From DAOTWP01 sp034435675 (lineage in GTDB: Bacteria; Chloroflexota; Anaerolineae; Aggregatilineales; Phototrophicaceae): DNA of 26,113 bases. Position numbers and translations under genes: made by a program. Numbering within the stretch: the first letter of the stretch is position 1; each line of letters starts with the position of its first letter. Below are positions 21,454-26,113 of this stretch, in pieces. Below the pieces are notes generated by a model. The model made no database searches, was not told the origin of the DNA, and worked only from the letters and a program-made list of their open reading frames with translations. The stretch spans positions 1-26,113 of the forward strand of contig DAOTWP010000046.1 in assembly GCA_034435675.1 (NCBI GenBank). The letters run 5' to 3'.

Positions 21454-22412
21454 ACAGCCGCAGCCCCAGCGACCAGCAGGCGCCGGACATCAGCCAGGAT
21501 GCCGCCCCGCAGCCGAGCTTTGCCGATCCGAACGCCAACTGGTGGGAAGGCGGCAAGAAGGTTGAAGCATCGGGCGAGTTCGCACCGCGCAAACTGCAAA
21601 CCCAGCTCGACAAACTGACCCGCAAAGCCAGCGGGCGGCGTTCCACCACGCACACCGACCGTAAACGCGGGCGTTATATTCAGGCGCGCCCTGCTGGCAA
21701 TAAAACCGACGATATTGCCTTCGACGCCACCCTGCGTGCGGCGGCACCGTTCCAGAAGGAACGCGAAGACGAAAAAGAACAACGCGGCGTTGCCTATGCG
21801 CTCAACAGAAGCGACTTACAGCGCAAGATTCGCGTGCGCCGGGCGGCAAATCTGGTACTGTTTGTGGTGGATGCATCGTGGAGTATGGCAGTCAGCGAGC
21901 GCATGAACGCCACCAAAGGCGCGATCATGTCCCTGCTGACTGATGCCTACCAGCGCCGGGATCGTGTCGGGCTGATTGTCTTCCAGAAGGATCGTGCGCT
22001 GATGGTGCTGCCGCCGACCAACTCAGTTACGCTGGCAAAACACGCGCTGGCGGATATTCCCGTGGGCGGCAAGACCCCGCTGAGCGCCGGGCTGCTGCTG
22101 GCATACGAAACCGTTAAGCGCGAAAAAACCCTGCACCCGGACATCATGCCGCTGATTATTCTGCTGACCGACGGCGCAGGCAATGTCAGCATCAGTGGCA
22201 AAGTGCCCCCGCAGGAAGAGGCGCACCGCATCTGCGATTTGATTCAGGAAGAACACTACAAGACCATCGTCATCAATATGGAACATGTCGCCTTCGATCA
22301 GGGGTTAGCATCCCGGTTGGCAGAACGCCTCGGCGGACCCTGTTACACGCTGGGACAGCTCCGTGCAGACACGCTGCTGGACACCGTGCGCCGCGAGATG
22401 GACAGCAAGTAG
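21441..22412 (+). CDS. chlD: VWA half of the ChlD-type chelatase subunit, -1 frame
   Basis: This is the second part of the recoded gene, 323 codons from the slip site to TAG. It begins with a Pro/Ser/Gln-rich linker, then a basic segment (GRRSTTHTDRKRGRYIQAR), then a von Willebrand A domain. A complete metal-dependent adhesion site is visible: DASWS (codons 21870-21884; Asp516, Ser518, Ser520 of the fusion), GGKTPLSAG with the conserved Thr, and LLTDG. In ChlD this domain binds the ATPase ring and the large subunit. The fused product would be about 695 residues, the normal ChlD length. The only start codons in this frame lie at or after 21834, inside the domain edge, so independent translation would lose the linker. 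Confidence 0.85.
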   Translation, partial: SEPVDSRSPSDQQAPDISQDAAPQPSFADPNANWWEGGKKVEASGEFAPRKLQTQLDKLTRKASGRRSTTHTDRKRGRYIQARPAGNKTDDIAFDATLRAAAPFQKEREDEKEQRGVAYALNRSDLQRKIRVRRAANLVLFVVDASWSMAVSERMNATKGAIMSLLTDAYQRRDRVGLIVFQKDRALMVLPPTNSVTLAKHALADIPVGGKTPLSAGLLLAYETVKREKTLHPDIMPLIILLTDGAGNVSISGKVPPQEEAHRICDLIQEEHYKTIVINMEHVAFDQGLASRLAERLGGPCYTLGQLRADTLLDTVRREMDSK

Positions 22413-22434
22413 GCAGCGGAAGGCTGCCAGCGCT

Positions 22435-22842
22435 TCAGGGTCTGCCCCCCTGTTTGCTGGCGACCTGTGCCCTGGCGATGATTTTGCGGGCTTCTTCCAC
22501 CGAACCGGCTTCAAGATAATTCTTGTTCACGTCTGGGGTGATCCGCATAAACGAGTTGACCAACACCCGTTTGAGCATGTTGCCGTTGACATTCACAACA
22601 ATCAGATTTTTATGTTCACTCATCAGCCGCATGACTCGCTGCACATGCGGCAGTGGGTTGCCGCCGGGTGCAACCGTATCGCTTTGGCGCACAGTGATGA
22701 CCCCCTGCACGGGGGTGCCGCTGTCTACAATAGCAAAAACCTGGTCAAGTGCTGCATGATACTCTTCCCAGCTATACTTACCTCTGGTGGTCACTAGAAG
22801 TAGATGCGCTGATCCAGGATCCCATTCCACGGTGATAGGCAT
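22435..22842 (-). CDS. Small STAS/SpoIIAA-like protein
   Basis: From the ATG at 22842 the product has 135 residues. GGAG lies about 8 nt upstream, which favours it over an in-frame start six codons earlier. The order of strands and helices (MPITVEWDPGSAHLLLVTTR, a WEEYHAALDQ helix, a VQGVITVRQSD strand, HVQRVMRLMSEHKNLIVVNV) resembles SpoIIAA/STAS-like folds, which bind partner proteins or lipids. The C-terminal part has VNSFMRI and a helix EEARKIIARAQ. No phosphorylatable Ser in a clear STAS context can be assigned, so the family is tentative. It converges with the chelatase gene and diverges from the MBOAT gene. Confidence 0.65.
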   Translation of the reverse strand: MPITVEWDPGSAHLLLVTTRGKYSWEEYHAALDQVFAIVDSGTPVQGVITVRQSDTVAPGGNPLPHVQRVMRLMSEHKNLIVVNVNGNMLKRVLVNSFMRITPDVNKNYLEAGSVEEARKIIARAQVASKQGGRP

Positions 22843-22892
22843 GATCTTGACTCCAGTCACAGAGTATCTGCAGAATACCGCAATGGCGTTAG

Positions 22893-22911
22893 TTAATTCT
22901 ACAGGAATTAA
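22893..22911. promoter_or_regulatory. Inverted repeat between divergent genes
   Basis: TTAATTC (22893-22899) and GAATTAA (22905-22911) form a perfect 7-bp inverted repeat with a 5-bp spacer. The surrounding region is AT-rich and lies between the divergent starts at 22842 and 22978. It is a plausible operator, but I cannot place a good -35/-10 pair next to it. Confidence 0.4.
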
Positions 22912-22977
22912 TAGCAGTGAAAAGATTAAACTTTATTTCGGCGTGCCACGCATGACTGTTGGGGAGCGTATGCCCCG

Positions 22978-24447
22978 ATGACGCTGCTTGATATTGCCCT
23001 TCTGACCGCCGCTGCACTCACTTATGGGCTGTTCCTGCCAGCGCGCTGGCGCGCCCTGGTCTTGTTTGTTGGCAGTGTGCTGGCGGTCTATTGGCTTCAG
23101 CCTGCGCTGCCGGTTCGCTATCTGGATTTTCTGCTGCCCACGGCAACCCTGCTGCTGGCAGTCGCCGGGTGGTGGTGGACCCGCCTGCCTGCTGAATCCC
23201 TGCCAGAAACGGATAGGGCAGCATTTAACCACGAGAATCGTCTGACGCTGGGCATCACCTTCGCGCTGATACTGGCGGTATCCGCCACGCGCTATCTTGC
23301 GCCAGAACTGCGCCTGACCAGTCGTCCGCCGGAACCGCTGGCAGTGGCGCTGGTGCTGTTGTTGATCGCCGGGTTCGCGTGGGGCAGTGCGCGTCTGTGG
23401 TGGCAGATGCGTGGACCACAGGCAGCGCTGACTCCCGTGCTGCTGGCGTTGATCGGGCTGTTCATCGCCTTGAAGGCGGAACCGCTGGCAGCAGGACTCA
23501 GCGCGGCGCTGCGGGCGTGGCAGGGGCAGGATGTTACGCTGGCGGCGGGTGCTGATCTCGGCTGGTTAGGCTTTTCGTATGTGGCGTTCCGGTTGATTCA
23601 CACCCTGCGCGACCGGCAAAGCGGCAAACTGCCCGCGCTGACCCTGCGCGAATATCTGACGTATATCATTTTCTTTCCCGCCCTGACTGCTGGACCAATT
23701 GACCGTGCCGAACGCTTTGTACCGGATTACCGCGCGGCGCACACGCTTAAGGGCATGGACGCAGCGCGCTGGGCAGCAGGCGGCGGACGCATCCTCGTCG
23801 GGCTGTTCAAAAAGTTTGTCATTGCGGACACGCTGGCGCTGCTGGCGCTGGATGCCGCGCGCGCGGAACAGGCATTGACTGCGGGCGGGCTGTGGCTGCT
23901 GCTGTATGCCTATGGACTGCGGCTGTATTTTGACTTCGCCGGATATTCAGACATTGCCATCGGCATCGGGCTGCTGTTTGGCGTGCGCCTGCCGGAGAAC
24001 TTCGCCGCGCCGTACCTCAGGAATAACCTGGCGCGCTTCTGGCAAAGCTGGCACATCACGCTGAGCAGTTGGGCGCGCTTTTACGTCTTTTCCCCGCTGT
24101 CACGCTGGCTGCTCAAGCGCCCGCGCAAGCCGCCGCAGAACATAATCGTCCTGACAGCACATGGAGCAACGATGTTAGTGATCGGGCTGTGGCATGGCTT
24201 CACACTGGCATTTGTGCTGTGGGGCTTGTGGCACGCGGGCGGGCTGTTCATCCACAAACTGTGGAGCGACCGCACTCGACGCTGGTATATCAGCCTGAAG
24301 GACAAGCCGCGCACCAAACAGGCATGGACGCTGGCAGGTGTGCTGCTGACCTTCCATTTTGTCACACTCGGCTGGGTCTGGTTCGCCCTGCCGGACGCGG
24401 CGCTGGCAGCGCAGACGTTCGCGCGGCTGTTCGGGCTGGGCTGGTGA
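22978..24447 (+). CDS. MBOAT-family O-acyltransferase (AlgI/DltB-like)
   Basis: This polytopic membrane enzyme of 489 residues moves acyl groups, often acetyl, across the membrane to surface polysaccharides or similar acceptors. Family signatures are FFPALTAGPIDRAERF (232-247), LYFDFAGYSDIAIGIG (316-331), PEN-AAPYLRNNLARFWQSWHITLSSW with His359, and GLWHGFTLAFVLWGLWHAG with the catalytic-position His406. About ten or more hydrophobic segments cover the protein. The first 200 residues are less conserved. GGGGAG lies about 11 nt before the ATG. Its usual partner, an SGNH-type acyl-transfer protein, may be the gene at 25079. A Uma2 gene lies between them. Confidence 0.92.
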   Translation: MTLLDIALLTAAALTYGLFLPARWRALVLFVGSVLAVYWLQPALPVRYLDFLLPTATLLLAVAGWWWTRLPAESLPETDRAAFNHENRLTLGITFALILAVSATRYLAPELRLTSRPPEPLAVALVLLLIAGFAWGSARLWWQMRGPQAALTPVLLALIGLFIALKAEPLAAGLSAALRAWQGQDVTLAAGADLGWLGFSYVAFRLIHTLRDRQSGKLPALTLREYLTYIIFFPALTAGPIDRAERFVPDYRAAHTLKGMDAARWAAGGGRILVGLFKKFVIADTLALLALDAARAEQALTAGGLWLLLYAYGLRLYFDFAGYSDIAIGIGLLFGVRLPENFAAPYLRNNLARFWQSWHITLSSWARFYVFSPLSRWLLKRPRKPPQNIIVLTAHGATMLVIGLWHGFTLAFVLWGLWHAGGLFIHKLWSDRTRRWYISLKDKPRTKQAWTLAGVLLTFHFVTLGWVWFALPDAALAAQTFARLFGLGW

Positions 24448-24451
24448 AATA

Positions 24452-24460
24452 TGGTAGAAT
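24452..24460 (+). promoter_or_regulatory. Extended -10 promoter for the Uma2 gene
   Basis: TGG directly precedes TAGAAT (24455-24460), giving an extended -10 just after the MBOAT stop. No clear -35 is visible. The leader would be about 22 nt and contain GAGGAG. Confidence 0.45.
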
Positions 24461-24488
24461 CACGTTGTAAGGTGCGAGGAGTGCCGTA

Positions 24489-25067
24489 ATGGTGACACTG
24501 ACCGCAGAGCAGCCAAAGACCATGAGCGCCGAGGAATTCGACGTCTACGCCCTGCTGCCGCAAAACCGTGACCGGCTGCTGCAATACATCGGGGGAGAGG
24601 TGGTCGAGGTGGTTTCCAATTCGCTGTCATCGAAGATTGCCATGCTGGTCGGTGGGCGCATCATGACGTTTGTAGAAGCACATAATCTGGGGCATGTCAC
24701 CGGCGCGGACGGCGGCTACCGGGTGTCCGGCGAGCGCTACATTCCTGATGCCGCGTTCATCAGCTACAGTCGCCAGCCGGAACTCTCCTATGAAGAGGGC
24801 TATCTGCCTGTCGCGCCGGATCTCGCGGTGGAGGTACTGTTGCCGGGCAATACGGAAGATGAGATGGCGATCAAGATTGCCAATTATCTGGCAGCGGGCA
24901 CAGTGGTCTGGATGTTCAAGCCGCTGCCGCAGACCGTCGCAGTTTTCGTGCCCGGCAAGCTCGTGCGCATCCTGACGGTGAACGACACGCTGGACGGTGG
25001 CGACGGGCTGCCGGGCTTCACGCGGGCAGTGAAGGACGCCTTTCCCCGTAAGCGAGAGAACATTTAA
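24489..25067 (+). CDS. Uma2 family (DUF820) PD-(D/E)XK nuclease-like protein
   Basis: Uma2 proteins are small nuclease-fold proteins with unclear roles, often present in many copies in Chloroflexota and Cyanobacteria. The 192-residue product has the family pattern: SAEEFDVY near the start, YIGGEVVEVV (33-42), a YIPDAAFIS motif with the first acidic residue (about 84-92), DLAVEVLLPGNTEDEMAIKI (about 110-129) with the E-x-L core, and YLAAGTVVWMF. These give the D...E-x-(K/L) arrangement expected for the fold, although the last catalytic position is Leu rather than Lys. GAGGAG lies about 9 nt before the ATG. Whether it cuts DNA is unknown. Confidence 0.9.
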   Translation: MVTLTAEQPKTMSAEEFDVYALLPQNRDRLLQYIGGEVVEVVSNSLSSKIAMLVGGRIMTFVEAHNLGHVTGADGGYRVSGERYIPDAAFISYSRQPELSYEEGYLPVAPDLAVEVLLPGNTEDEMAIKIANYLAAGTVVWMFKPLPQTVAVFVPGKLVRILTVNDTLDGGDGLPGFTRAVKDAFPRKRENI

Positions 25068-25078
25068 GCACACAGTCT

Positions 25079-26113
25079 ATGCAGCGTATCTTGTTTCTGT
25101 GCATCCTTTTGCTGGCAGCCGTCGGATTCATCCCCGTTCATGCGGAGGACTCGCCCCCCGCGATGCCTACCGGCAGGGCAGCCGTTGGCTTATGGCTGCA
25201 TACCGGTCCCCACCCTACCTACCCGCAGGAAACCGGCATCTGGGAAGGCGCGCTGCTGCGGATTGAAGGGCGCAACCGGGCGGGCAACTGGTTGTACGTG
25301 GTCGATTCGGCGGATACCAGCCGCACGGGCTGGATGCAGACAGGGTTCATCAGCAGTGCTGAACTGCGCCTGAGTGCCGTGCCCGTGCTGGACACCGCGG
25401 ACGCCAATCCGCAGTATTTCACCGACGCTGAAACTGACGATCTGCGCCTGCTCTACAGTACACCGGTGCTCGCGCCGGTTGACCCTGCCATACGCGACGT
25501 GTTCCTGCGCGGGCAGCAGCTTGGCAGAGCCGCTAACAGCGTTGCCCGAATCGGTGATTGCAACAGCGCCAGCGAATTGTATCTCACACCGTTTGCCGCC
25601 GCGCGTTTCGATCTCGGTCCGTATGACTTTCTCAGCGAAACGGTGCTGTTTTTCAGCGCGTCGTTTGCCCGCAGCAGCGTCGCCGCGCGCGATGGCTTCA
25701 ACACGCTCTCGATTTTCGACCCGATGTGGGCGATTGATCCCGCCTGCGAAGGCGGTGAAACCCCGCTGGCGTGCGCCTATCGCAGCAGCAGTGCCGCCTT
25801 TGCAACCGTTGTGTTTGGGCAGAACGACATCTACGCGCTCAACCGCGAGCAGTTTGAAGACCAACTGCGCACGATCATCACCTTCTCGTTCGATCAGGGT
25901 GTGATTCCGGTGCTGGGGACATTTACCAATAATCCCGACAATACCGAAGCGTGGGGGCAGGTGCTGGCATTTAACGCGATTATCGTGCGCGTGGCGGCGG
26001 AGTACCGTGTGCCCCTGGTCAACTTCTGGCTGGCGGCGCGCGCACTGCCGGATTACGGCATCGCGGCAGATTACGCTCACCTGACCACCGGCGGCGAAAT
26101 CGTGCGCTTTACC
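25079..26113 (+). CDS. Secreted SH3-SGNH hydrolase-like protein with Cys at the nucleophile position (partial)
   Basis: The gene runs off the window after 345 codons. A signal peptide (about 1-22, ending VHA) is followed by an SH3-like domain (about 33-92, with GIWEGALLRIEGRN and NWLYVV). An SGNH/GDSL-hydrolase-like domain starts near residue 150. Block I reads RIGDCNS (157-163), so Cys161 stands where these enzymes carry the Ser nucleophile. Block III is FGQND (246-250), with the Asn of the oxyanion hole. Block V is DYAHLTTGG (331-339), with the catalytic-type Asp331 and His334. No strong Shine-Dalgarno is seen. It follows the Uma2 gene by 11 bp. Proteins of this fold work with MBOAT acyltransferases in polysaccharide O-acetylation, and one lies just upstream. 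Confidence 0.82.
   Translation, partial: MQRILFLCILLLAAVGFIPVHAEDSPPAMPTGRAAVGLWLHTGPHPTYPQETGIWEGALLRIEGRNRAGNWLYVVDSADTSRTGWMQTGFISSAELRLSAVPVLDTADANPQYFTDAETDDLRLLYSTPVLAPVDPAIRDVFLRGQQLGRAANSVARIGDCNSASELYLTPFAAARFDLGPYDFLSETVLFFSASFARSSVAARDGFNTLSIFDPMWAIDPACEGGETPLACAYRSSSAAFATVVFGQNDIYALNREQFEDQLRTIITFSFDQGVIPVLGTFTNNPDNTEAWGQVLAFNAIIVRVAAEYRVPLVNFWLAARALPDYGIAADYAHLTTGGEIVRFT

Noticed and set aside
22787..22981. 64-codon plus-strand frame ending in an ATGA overlap with the MBOAT start
   Set aside because: Its first third is antisense to the STAS-like gene and its composition is not protein-like. The overlap alone is not enough to call a leader peptide.
25190..26080. 296-codon open frame on the minus strand
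   Set aside because: It is opposite the SH3-SGNH gene, which has a signal peptide and catalytic-type blocks. The antisense product is Arg/His-rich without recognisable features.

Overview
The window looks like chromosomal DNA of a GC-rich, free-living bacterium, most likely a member of Chloroflexota (Anaerolineae-like). The grounds are the style of the proteins: two soluble Hanks-type Ser/Thr kinases, lipoproteins with very long Thr/Pro/Ala linkers, multi-LysM and SH3 cell-surface proteins, an Atg22/UMF1-type transporter, a Uma2 nuclease, a cytochrome P460 and a ChlI/ChlD-like chelatase. There is no rRNA, tRNA, CRISPR array, insertion sequence or phage module. The lineage is inferred from gene content only.

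Layout. 1-1200: the end of a tail-anchored protein, a terminator, then an EthD-like gene abutting xpt. 1198-1562: a long intergenic stretch with a roughly 115-bp nested inverted repeat. 1563-6742: a Ser/Thr kinase with an unknown C-terminal region, a lipoprotein, a metallophosphoesterase, a LysE-type exporter with a frame break near its start, a lipoprotein cyclophilin, and an unrecognised 186-aa protein with a 20-bp palindrome upstream. 6903-9550: a seven-LysM secreted protein diverging from a minimal Ser/Thr kinase. 9564-11554 (minus strand): a membrane protein and a LuxR-type regulator that were probably once translationally coupled. They are now separated by a PIN-toxin/antitoxin pair flanked by 44-bp direct repeats made from the regulator's own 5' end. 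11656-14240: the tRNA t6A gene tsaC (probably leaderless), a HEAT-like protein and a cytochrome P460. 14342-18986 (minus strand): an Atg22/UMF1 MFS transporter carrying a large inserted domain, and a lipoprotein with repeat-rich Thr/Pro linkers, a beta-propeller and an SH3 domain. 19199-22412: a YbhN/LPG-synthase-type membrane protein, then a chelatase gene whose ATPase half and VWA half lie in different frames joined at a run of nine A. 22435-26113: a small STAS-like protein, an MBOAT O-acyltransferase, a Uma2 protein, and a secreted SH3-SGNH protein that runs off the end.

How the parts fit. Three observations stand out. The chelatase gene looks like a ChlD with programmed -1 recoding that can yield both the ChlI-like subunit and the ATPase-VWA subunit from one gene. 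The toxin-antitoxin cassette sits in the first codons of a regulator gene yet leaves an intact copy with its ATGA coupling restored. The MBOAT and SGNH proteins together resemble a surface polysaccharide O-acylation module. Several intergenic regions hold perfect palindromes placed on or next to promoter -35 elements. All promoter, operator and terminator calls were made by eye.
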